Positions 17,297 to 26,022 of a DNA stretch of 64,000 bases are shown one piece after another. Position 1 is the stretch's first letter; each line of letters starts with the position of its first letter. The notes under the pieces were generated by a model that made no database searches, was not told the DNA's origin, and saw only the letters and a list, made by a program, of their open reading frames with translations. The DNA comes from CAWJKP01 sp963843465. Its GTDB lineage: Bacteria > Planctomycetota > Planctomycetia > Pirellulales > Thermoguttaceae. The stretch is taken from the NCBI GenBank assembly GCA_963843465.1, contig CAWJKP010000007.1, forward strand, positions 496,001-560,000, read 5' to 3'. The translations under genes were made by a program, and so were the position numbers.

Positions 17297-18169
17297 TCAA
17301 GGGCCAGCAGTCGGACTGCTGGCCCTTCTTTTTGCTATGTCCGCCAAGACTGCGGCAAGCGGACTTTCCGGCGGAAAAACTTGCAACCCGTCGAGCAGAT
17401 CCGCCCGGGTATTCTGAGATGCCCAAAGATGTTGGATGATCCTGGCGAAGAAGGGATATTCTGGATTCTCGTACCGGAAGCATCGGTAGATGTTGTACGC
17501 GATCAGGTCAGCGAGCTGCACGCCGTTAGACAGCTCGCTGCGCACAAAAAGCGGCATTTCGGCAATGTGGCGAAGCCAAGTTCCCGCGGCGGTTCCTTCC
17601 GATTGGATGTAGGCGTGCTTCATCGCAAGGCTTCGATTTCGCTCCCTGCTGATGTCGTCGGTTATCAGAACACCCTGATGTTTCGGGTGTTCATCTCTCA
17701 GGAACGCCTCGATACGTTCGAGCAGAAGTTCCCACGCCTTTCGGTGCAGTTTTGCTGAGTCCATGTAGCCGTGGAGGTGCCGCTTATCGACGACGACGCC
17801 AAAAACTCGCATGTAATGGTGGGCCAACTGCTGATAGTACAGGTCCACCAGTTGCTTCAGCTCCAAGTCGGTCAGTTCCGCGAGAAACGGCCGCTGCAAT
17901 CGCTCCTTCGGAATCCGAATCCACGTCGACTTGATTTCGCAGTCGGCCAATTCAAGCGTGGCCTGCGCGGGTTTGGCGCGGCGAATGACGTTGATCAGTT
18001 CCCACTTCTTCCGGTTCAGCACTTTCTCGAAGCCGTGCCAACGGTGTTCGTATAACGAAACGGCCGCGAGGACGTAAATGTGGTCCTTCGGGAACTTGCT
18101 CCCGTCGGCGCGCTCACCGGATACACTGGGATCAAGATTTCCGGATTCATCGACATAGAAGAAGTACAT
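17297..18169 (-). CDS. DUF3800 protein (predicted RNase H-like nuclease fold)
   Basis: The 290-residue product begins with the DUF3800 signature YFFYVDESGNL (Asp7-Glu8-Ser9-Gly10) and has later conserved acidic and polar segments: HLHGYMDSAKLH, LITDDISRERN and NGVQLADLIAYNIYRCF. Members are predicted to share the RNase H-like fold, with the DESG aspartate in the active site; the function is mostly unproven. They are frequent in defence islands and near mobile genes. The gene upstream on the same strand (18274-19059) is 104 nt away and may be its partner. Confidence 0.85.
   Translation of the reverse strand: MYFFYVDESGNLDPSVSGERADGSKFPKDHIYVLAAVSLYEHRWHGFEKVLNRKKWELINVIRRAKPAQATLELADCEIKSTWIRIPKERLQRPFLAELTDLELKQLVDLYYQQLAHHYMRVFGVVVDKRHLHGYMDSAKLHRKAWELLLERIEAFLRDEHPKHQGVLITDDISRERNRSLAMKHAYIQSEGTAAGTWLRHIAEMPLFVRSELSNGVQLADLIAYNIYRCFRYENPEYPFFARIIQHLWASQNTRADLLDGLQVFPPESPLAAVLADIAKRRASSPTAGP
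17299..17335 (+). terminator. intrinsic terminator hairpin overlapping the DUF3800 stop
   Basis: AAGGGCCAGCAGTC and GACTGCTGGCCCTT form a GC-rich stem with a tiny loop, followed on the plus strand by CTTTTT. The stem overlaps the last codons of the minus-strand DUF3800 gene. The T-run favours termination of plus-strand transcripts, so it may insulate this locus from both sides. Confidence 0.65.
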
Positions 18170-18273
18170 GATTTTCTCGACGCCTCTTTGGTTCCTGCCC
18201 GCTACGGGAATTAGACACGCGCCAAAGACAAGAATCGGTGCGCAAATGGTGGGTAAACTGTAGCTTCAGTTCC

Positions 18274-19059
18274 CTACAGTTTCTCGGCCCGCCGTTGTCC
18301 GGAAGGCGTCAGCCAACAGCCTCCACTCCGGCCCACCTTCGTTTCGACGTAGGCAAGCCTTTTCAGCTCGACAACCACTTCCTTGAACTGATTCGCGTCG
18401 GCAACTTTGCCCGCCGCTTTCTCGGCAATATCTGCTGTTGACATTCGGTGGTCCGAATCGAATGCGTCCTTATTCCGAAGCACCGTCAGCACCAGTCGAG
18501 CGCGTTCGCCCAAGGCTTGGGCGGGAATTGCCGCTCGTTTGGCATCATCCTGCCCTGCGTCGCACGTTTTCAATAACTCCCGCGCTTCAACCTTCGCTTG
18601 GTCGAGGAGCAGCGGGTCCAGTTGTTCACAATCGACCCAGAACAACGCCGCCTTGACCGCCTTACAATTCCCTGCACAGAGACCGGCGTCGAAAACTTTC
18701 CCCGGCCACCAGAACCGCCTCGTCCCCAGCGCCTCGACAAGACATTTCACCGCATATTTCCCTATACGGAGGGCTGCGTCGTGTGCGTTAGCCCCTTTCT
18801 GCCCGCAGACAGTCTCCAGAGCCCAGCTCTCTCTTGCCGCAGTTGCCGATAGTTCGTCCAAGAATTGGGGGAGCACGCTATCGAGATCATCGATGGCGAA
18901 CCGGAGTTGGTTGAAAACCACTGAGAAGGGTTCAATGGATTCTTGCTGCGGTGGGTCGTTAAGATGGTCCGTGGATGAGCGAAGGTAACAAACAGCCTTG
19001 ATTACCTTCTCCGCGTCGGAGTTGACCCGCCGCAGCAATGCCGCCATTCCCTTGACCAT
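18274..19059 (-). CDS. hypothetical protein with C-terminal winged-helix-like region
   Basis: The 261-residue product is helical. Its C-terminal ~65 residues (MSTADIAEKAAGKVADANQFKEVVVELKRLAYVE followed by GRSGGCWLTPSGQ) read like a winged helix with a beta wing. No enzymatic motif, signal or membrane segment is visible. It has the same orientation as the DUF3800 gene downstream, so the two may form an operon. The start is uncertain: an ATG three residues further in is also possible. Confidence 0.65.
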   Translation of the reverse strand: MVKGMAALLRRVNSDAEKVIKAVCYLRSSTDHLNDPPQQESIEPFSVVFNQLRFAIDDLDSVLPQFLDELSATAARESWALETVCGQKGANAHDAALRIGKYAVKCLVEALGTRRFWWPGKVFDAGLCAGNCKAVKAALFWVDCEQLDPLLLDQAKVEARELLKTCDAGQDDAKRAAIPAQALGERARLVLTVLRNKDAFDSDHRMSTADIAEKAAGKVADANQFKEVVVELKRLAYVETKVGRSGGCWLTPSGQRRAEKL

Positions 19060-19179
19060 ATAATGCCATTTTTCAATGTCGGGCTGGCCCGAGAGGATCG
19101 CGGGGAAAGGCAGGAAACCGCGAATCCCCCGGGCCGTCTGCCTCGGGATCAGCCGGCCGTCCCGATAAGCACAACGCCA

Positions 19180-19842
19180 TTATTTCGCTGTTGGCGATTC
19201 CTTCTTCGACGCTGAGCCTGCCGACGGAAACCTATCAGCCAGTGCTTTCGTCGCAGCAGAATACCCGGCGTCAACGTCAACCGACCAGCACACCACGCTT
19301 TTCGTCTCCCACCGCGAGTCTACCACACTGTAGACCAACTCCGCCACGAATCCCCCAGACCCGGAATATGAATTTCGCACCGGTGGCGCAGCGGGGTATT
19401 TTCGTGAAAACGAATCTTCAACGTCAACTGGAAAGGACTGGTTTGACTTGCTCGCCAATTGTGCCTCTTCTTTCGTCGAGCAGGGTTTCGTGATCCAGCG
19501 CTGCGCAGGTAAAGCGAGAGCCGCCTCAAATGGAAATGCGTGCGATCCGGTCCGCCGGTAGTCCCATTTGGGGTTGCCGATCGTTACCAATTCGGCAACC
19601 CAGTCCCCGTTCGTTAGCTGAACTGTTTCAACCGCAGTCGAGTAGCGCGCTGCCGCGACAACCTGCGCTGGCACGTTGTACCTCAATGATGAAATCGCAA
19701 CGCTTTCCAGTCGATCTTCGTCGCTTAGTGTTGGCCCTTGCGGCGAGCACCCCCAAAACAGCATTGCGAGACTGAAAAAGGAAGCAGTCAGGCGAGCCAA
19801 GCTAGCGTTCGCACCACTGCCGATCCACGATGTGGTAGACAT
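19180..19842 (-). CDS. putative lipoprotein, unknown function
   Basis: After the chosen start the protein has a long signal segment (ASLARLTASFFSLAMLFWGC) ending in a lipobox-like LFWGC, then a soluble domain of about 190 residues with AQVVAAARYSTAVETVQLTNGDWVAEL and a second half of similar flavour. It probably anchors to a membrane through the cysteine. The ATG at 19842 has a GGGAG site upstream; upstream in-frame ATGs at 19860 and 19941 are less favoured. No family is recognised. Confidence 0.65.
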   Translation of the reverse strand: MSTTSWIGSGANASLARLTASFFSLAMLFWGCSPQGPTLSDEDRLESVAISSLRYNVPAQVVAAARYSTAVETVQLTNGDWVAELVTIGNPKWDYRRTGSHAFPFEAALALPAQRWITKPCSTKEEAQLASKSNQSFPVDVEDSFSRKYPAAPPVRNSYSGSGGFVAELVYSVVDSRWETKSVVCWSVDVDAGYSAATKALADRFPSAGSASKKESPTAK

Positions 19843-20108
19843 GGCTTTCTTCTCCCTCATCGCTCTGCCTTTGCCAACCTCGACGGTCCAGGCGGCACAT
19901 CGCGTCCGCCTGGTTCTGGGCTCGATTTTATCACGTAACACACCCGGGTAATACCGTTCCCGGCCTTTTCAGCCTAAAGATACTTGCACGCTTCCAATTG
20001 CCGCCGGCCCGATGTCGGGCCAATTTTCTCGGTAGTGGGGCGCGGAGTACCACTGGCTCTGCCAGTGCCACTCGCTCGGAAACCGCGTCGAATTCCCCCA
20101 TCCGCCCA

Positions 20109-21251
20109 CTATCCTCCCCGCCTTGCGATCAACGCATCCAACTCAACCTTCAGCCGCGGCAGCACCTGGTCGTAAGGCAGCGCGCCCAGCGACTGGCTGC
20201 CACGTTTGAGGGTGACATAGTTGGGACCGCACCAGAGTCCCAGGTCGGCGTCGTCGGTCTCGCCGGGCCCGTTGACGCGGCAGCCCATCACGGCGATCGT
20301 CAGGGCCTGGCCGGCCGCGTAGCGGGTCAGCTCGCGGACCTGGGCGGCCAGCTCGACGAAAGCCTCGTTCTCGACCCGGGAACAGCTCGGACAACTGATG
20401 ATGTTCAGCCCACGCCCGAGGTCCACGACGCTGCGGACCCGGCCGGCGGCGATGTCGGCCAGGATCTCGAGGCCGGCGGCGATCTCTTCCGCTTTGCGCG
20501 GATTGGGCACGGTGAGCGAGACCCGGATCGTGTCGCCGATCCCGCGGCTGATGAGCTGCTCCAGGGCGATCCGCGTCTTGAAGATCCCCTCGGGCGGCAT
20601 TCCGGCCTCGGTCACCCCCAAGTGCAGCGGAACCTCGGGCCGGACTGCGGCGAAGCGGCGATTGACCTCGATCACCTTGGCGGGATCGGAGTCCTTCAGC
20701 GACACGCAATACCGCGTAAACCCCAACGAGTCCAAAAGACTACAGTGTTCCAGCGCACTTTGCAGCATGGGGCTGATCACGTCGTCCGCCGGATGCTGGG
20801 CCCGCCGGGCCGGATCGACCGAGCCGCAGTTGACCCCCACGCGGATCGCGCACTGGTGCTCGGCGGCCACGTCGGCCAGCCAGCGGACCTTGTCCTGCCA
20901 GGGGACGTTCCGCTGGTGGTGGTAGAGATGCCCCGGGTTGTAGCGGATCTTGTCCACGTAGGGGGCCACCTCGTCCGCCATGCGGTAATTCTCTTGCAGA
21001 TCGACCGATAAATTGGCGGTCGTCCGCTGCCGGATGGCGGCCAAGGCCCGGGCGTCGCCGCGGTTGTCGACCGCGATCCGCACGATCCCCGCCCCAGCCT
21101 CCGCAAGGGCATTGCACTGGGCGGCCGTCGCCTCGACATCCGCAGTCTTGGTGGCGCACATGCTCTGCACGACGATCGGCTGTCCGCCGCCGATGGTGAT
21201 CGATCCGATCTGCACCGGCCGGGTGGGGTTTCTCGGAAGTTCCAGACCCAT
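20109..21251 (-). CDS. ispG: 4-hydroxy-3-methylbut-2-enyl diphosphate synthase
   Basis: The 380-residue enzyme converts 2-C-methyl-D-erythritol 2,4-cyclodiphosphate to HMBPP in the MEP isoprenoid pathway, using a [4Fe-4S] cluster. Seen: the TIM-barrel N-terminus (TRPVQIGSITIGGGQPIVVQSM), IRYNPGH, RVGVNCGSVD, LHLGVTEAG, and the cluster cysteines in ISCPSCSR and MGCRVNGPGE. Length fits the short bacterial type without the large plant-type insert. It appears to be transcribed alone. Confidence 0.96.
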   Translation of the reverse strand: MGLELPRNPTRPVQIGSITIGGGQPIVVQSMCATKTADVEATAAQCNALAEAGAGIVRIAVDNRGDARALAAIRQRTTANLSVDLQENYRMADEVAPYVDKIRYNPGHLYHHQRNVPWQDKVRWLADVAAEHQCAIRVGVNCGSVDPARRAQHPADDVISPMLQSALEHCSLLDSLGFTRYCVSLKDSDPAKVIEVNRRFAAVRPEVPLHLGVTEAGMPPEGIFKTRIALEQLISRGIGDTIRVSLTVPNPRKAEEIAAGLEILADIAAGRVRSVVDLGRGLNIISCPSCSRVENEAFVELAAQVRELTRYAAGQALTIAVMGCRVNGPGETDDADLGLWCGPNYVTLKRGSQSLGALPYDQVLPRLKVELDALIARRGG

Positions 21252-21371
21252 GATTCCTCGATTAAATTGGAGAACCTGTAGCGGTTTTGCCGATAAGGCA
21301 GCTTATACCGGTCGGCATCAAATCGCCTTCCGACACGGATCGTCGTGCCAAATCCCCAACGGATGGGGGAC

Positions 21372-21457
21372 GGGACAAGAGATAAGAGATAAGGGATAAG
21401 AGATCGACGTCTTTACCTTTATCCCTTATCCCTTGTCTCTTATCCCTTATCCCTTAT
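21372..21457. repeat. GATAAG/CTTATC inverted low-complexity repeat
   Basis: Several GATAAGAGATAAGGGATAAG units (21372-21402) face CCCTTATC units (21420-21457) and can form a long AT-rich hairpin just upstream of the lipoprotein gene. Confidence 0.7.
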
Positions 21458-21463
21458 CACCCA

Positions 21464-22504
21464 ATGCTGACGGCGGCCATGCGGCATGTCCTGGCGGTCA
21501 TTCTGGCGCTGTCGTTGAGCGGCTGCTCGTTGCTGCCGCACACGGCCCGACTGCCGAGGCTTCATAACCCCTATCCCCAGTTGTCCAAGATCGCCATTGT
21601 ACCATTCTTCAATCAAAGCAGCGAGAAAACGGTGGATGGGCGGCAGTTCGCGCTGGCCTATTTCAATGAGCTACAGCTCATTCCGGGCTACGAGGTTGTT
21701 CCTCTGGGAGTGGTTGAAGGAGCGATTCGCGAGGGCCAGATCGCGTTGCGAGGCCCGGAAGACGCTCGGCGATTGGCGCAAATCCTGGGGGTGGACGCGG
21801 TGGTTATCGGGGCAGTCACCGATTTTTACCCCTATTATCCGCCTCGCTGTGCGATGCGGGTGGAGTGGTACGCGGCGAATCCGGGCTTTCATCCCATCCC
21901 GCCGGGGTATGGACTGCCTTGGGGGACCAGGGCCGCCAAGCAGATCCCGCCCAACGTGATCTTCGAGGCGGAAATGGCCCTGGCCAAGGAACAATTGAAG
22001 ACCCAAACGCCTGATCCGGGGGTGACGCTTGCCCAAGCAATCCCGCCACAAGTGGGACAGCCTGGGCTGAGAAACCCTGCCACCCTGCCCGGTTCGGCGT
22101 CGTTGGGCGAGCCGGCCGCTGCGGCCAATCCCGCGGGGCACGAGGGCGACGTGCGTTTGGCCGGCCCTGCGGGCGGAGCGGAAGGCGGTCGAGCGGTTTG
22201 GCCCGATCCGCATGGATTCGTGCCGCCGCCGCCCAGTCCCGTACCGCCAAGCTGCTGGCCGAGTAACGCGCCGGTGATGAGTCACACGCAGACCTACAAC
22301 GGCCATGATGTGGCTTTCACCGACGCCCTGGAAGACTACTACCTTTTCCGCGACGATGCCCGTTTTGGGGGTTGGCAGGGGTATCTGGAGCGGAGTGATG
22401 ACTTCGTGCGATTCTGTTGTTACCTGCACATTCGGGAAATGCTGACATCCAGAGGTGGGGCTGGTGAAACCCGAGTAGTGTGGCGCTGGCCCATCATCCG
22501 ATAA
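21464..22504 (+). CDS. outer-membrane-type lipoprotein, GNA1162/CsgG-like N-terminal domain
   Basis: The 346-residue product has a lipoprotein signal (VLAVILALSLSGCSLL) and a domain beginning SKIAIVPFFNQSSEKTVDGRQFALAYFNEL, then RLAQILGVDAVVIGAVTDFYPYYPP. This pattern resembles GNA1162/CsgG-like lipoproteins, which build oligomeric assemblies at the outer membrane. A Pro/Gly-rich region and a helical C-terminus with multiple Asp/Tyr residues follow. The real start may be the ATG at 21479. Exact function is unknown. Confidence 0.75.
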   Translation: MLTAAMRHVLAVILALSLSGCSLLPHTARLPRLHNPYPQLSKIAIVPFFNQSSEKTVDGRQFALAYFNELQLIPGYEVVPLGVVEGAIREGQIALRGPEDARRLAQILGVDAVVIGAVTDFYPYYPPRCAMRVEWYAANPGFHPIPPGYGLPWGTRAAKQIPPNVIFEAEMALAKEQLKTQTPDPGVTLAQAIPPQVGQPGLRNPATLPGSASLGEPAAAANPAGHEGDVRLAGPAGGAEGGRAVWPDPHGFVPPPPSPVPPSCWPSNAPVMSHTQTYNGHDVAFTDALEDYYLFRDDARFGGWQGYLERSDDFVRFCCYLHIREMLTSRGGAGETRVVWRWPIIR

Positions 22505-22540
22505 GAACGGTTAGAGGAACCTGCGTGATTCCGGCAGGGC

Positions 22541-22617
22541 GGAAAAAGGGGACAGTCCCCATTTGCCGGAACGGCCCGGAGGGTGCTTCGCACCAATGGG
22601 GACTGTCCCCTTTTTCC
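22541..22617. repeat. palindromic repeat, GGGGACAGTCCCC family
   Basis: Perfect 22-bp arms (22541-22562 and 22596-22617), each with an internal GGGGAC-AGTCCCC palindrome. A related element is at 43220-43299. Confidence 0.85.
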
Positions 22618-22674
22618 GCGCAAACGCCGGCCTCTGCCTAGCGCAACGCACGGCTGCCGAGGAGAAGAACCGCG

Positions 22675-22917
22675 ATGACTCAGGACATTAACGTATTGGC
22701 CCTCGTCAAGGGGGCGGAGCGTTACGTCTTCCTTTACGACGACGCCAACCGGGCCGAAGCCTTGCGGGTCCTGGGACGTTTCGCCTCCAATCCCGACCTG
22801 AGTTTCACCTGGTACGATGCGGCGGTGCTCAGCCAGAAGATCCGCCAGGAAAGCCAGAAACACACCGTCTCCCGCCGCTTCAGCCTGCCCATGTCCACGG
22901 ACAAGGACGAGCAATAA
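22675..22917 (+). CDS. 80-residue conserved-looking hypothetical protein
   Basis: A compact alpha/beta protein (NVLALVKGAERYVFLYDD, then ALRVLGRFASNPDLSFTWYDAAVL) with a charged C-terminal tail. A GAGGAGAA site lies about 7 nt before the ATG. It lies about 100 nt upstream of xerC with a palindrome in between. Composition and ribosome binding site make it a confident gene; the function is not recognised. Confidence 0.75.
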   Translation: MTQDINVLALVKGAERYVFLYDDANRAEALRVLGRFASNPDLSFTWYDAAVLSQKIRQESQKHTVSRRFSLPMSTDKDEQ

Positions 22918-23014
22918 GTGGCTAGTGGTCAGTGGTCAGTGGCCCGTGGTTAGTGGCCGGACCTTGCAGGACCCTGCGGCACTAGCCACTAACTACTAGC
23001 CACTGACCACTAAT
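22917..23014. repeat. palindromic repeat, AGTGGCTAGTGGTCAGTGG family
   Basis: AGTGGCTAGTGGTCAGTGG-type units face CTAGCCACTGACCACT units across the short gap between two genes. Related partial units occur near 10400 and 26610. Confidence 0.8.
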
Positions 23015-23018
23015 TCCC

Positions 23019-23921
23019 ATGCGGACGGCGATCGATCGTTTCCTCCAGTACTTGCGGGTCGAGCGCAACGCGTCGGAGCTGACCGTCAAGAGCTATCGCG
23101 AGGATCTCACAGCCCTGGCCGGCTACCTCACCGAGGCCCGCGGCGGCGTCTGTCCGCAGCCGGATGATGTCCCGGTGTTGGAGTTGCGGGGGTATGTCGC
23201 GGCGCTGCACGATGCGGGCTATGCGCAGACGACGATCGCCCGGCGGCTGGCCTCGCTGCGAAGTTTCTTCCGTTTCGGGCAGCGGGAAGGCTGGACGCGG
23301 ACCAACCCGGCCAAGCCCTTGCGGAACCCGCGGAAGCCGCGGAACCTGCCCCATTTCCTCTCCTCCGACGACATCGGCAGGCTGCTTTCGTCGCCTGCCG
23401 GCGACACGCCGATGGGACTCCGCGATCGGGCCATTCTGGAGACCATGTACTCGGCGGGCCTGCGGGTCAGCGAGGTGGTCGGGTTGGACCAGAGCGACCT
23501 GGACTTCGCCGCCGACGTGCTCCGCGTCCGCGGCAAGGGCCGCCGCGAGCGGCTTTCTCCCATCGGCTCCTATGCGGTGCGGGCGCTGAAGCGGTGGTTG
23601 CCGCGGAGGAAGCTGCACGCCGCCGAGCCGACCGGCCCGGCGGCGCCCGTGTTTGTGAACAAGTTCGGCCGCCGGCTGACGACCCGCAGCGTGGGCCGGA
23701 TGCTGGAGAAATATCTCCGCCAGACGGGTCTGGATCGGCGGACCACGCCCCATTCTCTCCGCCATAGTTTCGCCACGCACCTTCTGGACCGCGGGGCGGA
23801 CATCCGCAGCGTGCAGGAGTTGTTGGGCCACAAGAGTCTGGTCACCACCCAGATCTACACCCACGTCAGCACGGCCGCCCTGCGCGCCGCCTACGAAAAG
23901 GCCCATCCCCGCGCCCGGTAG
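23019..23921 (+). CDS. xerC: XerC/XerD-type tyrosine recombinase
   Basis: A 300-residue recombinase of Xer length and layout. It has an N-terminal SAM-like domain (residues 1-95) and a catalytic domain with Arg149 (SAGLRVSE), Lys173 (RGKGRRERLSP), His245 and Arg248 (HSLRHSFATHLL), His271 (ELLGHKSL) and Tyr280 (TTQIYTHV). Xer proteins resolve chromosome dimers at dif. Whether this one is XerC or XerD, or a paralogue used elsewhere, cannot be told from sequence alone. No element-like genes surround it, which favours the housekeeping role. Confidence 0.92.
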   Translation: MRTAIDRFLQYLRVERNASELTVKSYREDLTALAGYLTEARGGVCPQPDDVPVLELRGYVAALHDAGYAQTTIARRLASLRSFFRFGQREGWTRTNPAKPLRNPRKPRNLPHFLSSDDIGRLLSSPAGDTPMGLRDRAILETMYSAGLRVSEVVGLDQSDLDFAADVLRVRGKGRRERLSPIGSYAVRALKRWLPRRKLHAAEPTGPAAPVFVNKFGRRLTTRSVGRMLEKYLRQTGLDRRTTPHSLRHSFATHLLDRGADIRSVQELLGHKSLVTTQIYTHVSTAALRAAYEKAHPRAR

Positions 23922-23951
23922 CGGGGCCTGACGAATCAATATCTGTCGGAT

Positions 23952-24004
23952 TGTCGCCTTTCGCTCCGCGAAAGCTGCGTTCTTTCGCGGAGCGAAAGGC
24001 GACA
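23952..24004. repeat. palindromic repeat, TTTCGCGGAGCGAAAGGCGAC family
   Basis: Perfect 23-bp arms (23952-23974, 23982-24004) with a 7-nt loop just after xerC. It is a likely terminator. Confidence 0.9.
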
Positions 24005-24094
24005 CTTGTTTCTGCGCCGGCCCTGGGAGGCCCGGCGGAGAATGGCCTGTGCCTGTGCAGTCGCAACGCGGCCAAGACTGGCGGCGAAGGGGCC

Positions 24095-24148
24095 GGGGAC
24101 GCAGTACCTAATTCATGTCGCTATGTCAAAATTCGGTACCTTGTCCCC
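24095..24148. repeat. REP-like hairpin with GGGGAC...GTCCCC ends
   Basis: GGGGACGCAGTACCTAATT and AATTCGGTACCTTGTCCCC match at about 15 of 19 positions. Similar sequences are typical of REP elements linked to IS200-like tyrosine transposases; none is in the window. Confidence 0.6.
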
Positions 24149-24472
24149 GGAACTGCCAGGTAATACAATAGCCCAAGGATAGGCGAAAAAGTAGAATGTC
24201 CTCTTTCCCTCCCGGTCGGCGAAGCGGCTGCTTGAGCCTGCCGAATGGATGCGGCAATACCTGCCGTTGGTTGCTGATCCTGTTGGTGCGTAACAACGAT
24301 GTGGCCGTTTTTTCCCAATCCGATTGAGCAGGTAATTGTGGTTCAAGATATAGGCGAGTTCTGGCCCCACGAAATGATCGTAGATCGCTTTCCTGCGAAA
24401 GTCTGGAACCCCTTCGTCGAACGTTTCAATCTTTGTGACGCAATCTTTAATGGCGATCATTTCCGGGATCAT
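24121..24472 (-). pseudogene. broken hypothetical gene with an A-run frameshift
   Basis: A protein-like sequence starts MIPEMIAIKDCVTKIETFDE and continues through YILNHNYLLNRIGK. The frame then appears to switch at a run of six A (24308-24313 complement) to NGHIVVTHQQDQQPTAGIAASI. The product would be about 115 residues, of unknown family. The 3' end runs into the REP-like hairpin at 24095-24148, so the true C-terminus may have been lost. Confidence 0.4.
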
Positions 24473-24509
24473 CCAGCGTGCGTAAACTGTGCAACTTGGT
24501 AATTCTACA

Positions 24510-24574
24510 CGCCCGCTTCGTGGGGAAACGTCGCTGGAAACGCATCGCCGCCAACGGAGCCTGCGCGAAGCCAA
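24510..24574. repeat. dispersed repeat, GCCCGCTTCGTGGGGAAACG family, copy 1
   Basis: About 65 bp that recurs at 25784-25849 with high identity. ORFs covering both copies translate the repeat and are not genes. Confidence 0.75.
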
Positions 24575-24666
24575 CGAGGGTGGACACCACCCAGCAAATC
24601 CCCAGGGCCGCGTCGGAAGGGAAAGACTGGTGGGCGGTGCCCGCCCTGCGTTTCTTTGGGACGCCG

Positions 24667-24738
24667 TAAAGGGGTCGGGAGTCTTTGTTGTGGAGAGGTG
24701 ACATCGGGTTGGCATTGCAAAGACTCCCAACCCCTTTA
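24667..24738. repeat. palindromic repeat, AAAGGGGTCGGGAGTCTTTG family
   Basis: 21-bp arms (24667-24687 and 24718-24738) with one mismatch. A half copy is at 25237-25262, so the two flank the hicAB pair. Confidence 0.85.
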
Positions 24739-24764
24739 AGAACACGATCCCCGCCAGACGTTCG

Positions 24765-24986
24765 CTAGGATACTTCCATCATCGGCCGCGTCCGTGCGGG
24801 GGGAAGTTCCCGCCCTTCTTGTTGGAAGTAATCAATGACTTCTTGAACGACTTCCCCAAGCTCCTCATAAACTTTGACGGGATCGTCACCGTGAATTCCG
24901 GTGATTAGATCGGGGCACTTGCCGATATAGACGTGGTCCTCGTCGCTCCACTCCACCCATCGATGATATCGGTCGATTGGTCTCAT
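24765..24986 (-). CDS. hicB: HicB-like antitoxin
   Basis: The 73-residue protein has the HicB partially degraded RNase H-like fold pattern: RWVEWSDEDHVYIGKCPDLITGIHGDDPVKVYEELGEVVQEVIDYF. It presumably neutralises HicA and represses the operon. There is no C-terminal DNA-binding helix-turn-helix or ribbon-helix-helix; the protein stops soon after the core, so regulation may rely on the complex. Its ATG overlaps the hicA stop by 4 nt. Confidence 0.88.
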   Translation of the reverse strand: MRPIDRYHRWVEWSDEDHVYIGKCPDLITGIHGDDPVKVYEELGEVVQEVIDYFQQEGRELPPARTRPMMEVS

Positions 24987-25186
24987 CGCTCTACTTCCTC
25001 GATGGCTCGCTTCACTTGTTTTTCTTGGTACTTCTTTGCGTCGTCGCCGTCCTGACCGCTGAGCGTCACCGCCCCCTCGTAGTTCGCGTGCGTGAATTTT
25101 CGGTGCGACCCTTTGCCGCCGCCAGGGACAATCGCAAAGCCCGCGTCCTGCAGATCCTTAACCAGTTCACGGATTTTTCTTGGCAC
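24983..25186 (-). CDS. hicA: HicA-like toxin, mRNA interferase
   Basis: The 67-residue protein has the double-stranded-RNA-binding-like HicA fold: MPRKIRELVKDLQDAGFAIV, then GGKGSHRKFTH with the catalytic His28. HicA cleaves mRNA and tmRNA. The start is GTG, since an in-frame TGA lies two codons upstream. A TATAAT box at 25197-25202 places the transcription start only a few bases before the GTG, so the mRNA may be nearly leaderless. It is the first gene of the pair. Confidence 0.9.
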   Translation of the reverse strand: MPRKIRELVKDLQDAGFAIVPGGGKGSHRKFTHANYEGAVTLSGQDGDDAKKYQEKQVKRAIEEVER

Positions 25187-25455
25187 GCTTCAATCCATTA
25201 TAACAGTAGCCGGACAACGCATCACCTCTTCGGACGTTTTAAGGGGTCGGGAGTCTTTGTTTCGGAAAGACGGCATAGGGGAGGCATGGCAGTAGAAATG
25301 CTTCCGGCGGCCTCGATCGTTTCTCAGACCGACGTTGCCGATGGCAGTATACGCTTGGGGAGCGGGTCCAATCAATCAGCGCGGGAGAAAGAGGCGGGAA
25401 TCTCTGGAAGAAGGGGCGGTCCTCAGGCGGAAGGTAACCGTTCACAGCCTGGAAA

Positions 25456-25533
25456 GTAGCAGGCACACTCCGTGTGCCGTCCGCTCAAGCGGACACCGGA
25501 CAAGGCGGACGGCACACGGAGTGTGCCTGCTAC
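25456..25533. repeat. palindromic repeat, GTAGCAGGCACAC family
   Basis: Perfect 29-bp arms (25456-25484 and 25505-25533). Relative of the hairpin at 7696-7774, differing by a compensated CGCCG/CTCCG change. Confidence 0.88.
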
Positions 25534-25783
25534 TATAATGCGGCCCGTGAACGGTTGCGTCGGAAGGCGCGAAGACGCCCGATCCGGCCCCGCGCGGCCA
25601 GCGGAAACAGGACTTCCACGTCGGCGCAGACGGCCGGCGGGCCGGCATCGCGTCAAGAGACGGCCGGCGCGGCAAAGAAGGCAAAGCGTTGCAGTTCGCT
25701 GGCTTGTGCGTCGCAGCGAGCGTCGTTGCCGACAGCGTGGAGCATCATTCCGCACGTACTGCTTGCCGCTTGGACGCTGGAAG

Positions 25784-25849
25784 CGCCCGCTTCGTGGGGA
25801 AACGTTGCTGGAAACGCATCGCCGCGGCGGAGCCTGCGCCAGGTTCGCC
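25784..25849. repeat. dispersed repeat, GCCCGCTTCGTGGGGAAACG family, copy 2
   Basis: Second copy of the element at 24510-24574; the two share most of GAAACGCATCGCCGC and GGAGCCTGCGC. Confidence 0.75.
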
Positions 25850-25927
25850 GGAAAGCGTCGCTCCAGACGCACCGGCGACCCGGAAACCTCGCCTCCTTGG
25901 ACGCCATCGCTTCAGTTTGCGCCGCGG

Positions 25928-26022
25928 TAGAGCGGACAGGGCGGCAATTTACGCCTGTAGAGAGCGGGCAGGGCGGCAATTTGCGTCACTCGAGAGTAGA
26001 CAGGGCGTCAATTTGCGTCGGG
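25928..26022. repeat. three diverged tandem units of about 30-35 bp
   Basis: Units at 25928, 25958 and 25993 share ACAGGGCGGCAATTT-GCG with changes in the linkers. They are too few and too diverged for CRISPR. Confidence 0.65.

Noticed and set aside
20109..21011. Plus-strand frames of 175 and 337 residues across ispG.
   Set aside because: Antisense to a well-conserved IspG gene.
24447..24745. ORFs resembling short 'conserved' planctomycete proteins.
   Set aside because: They translate the dispersed GCCCGCTTCGTGGGGAAACG repeat, which recurs at 25784.
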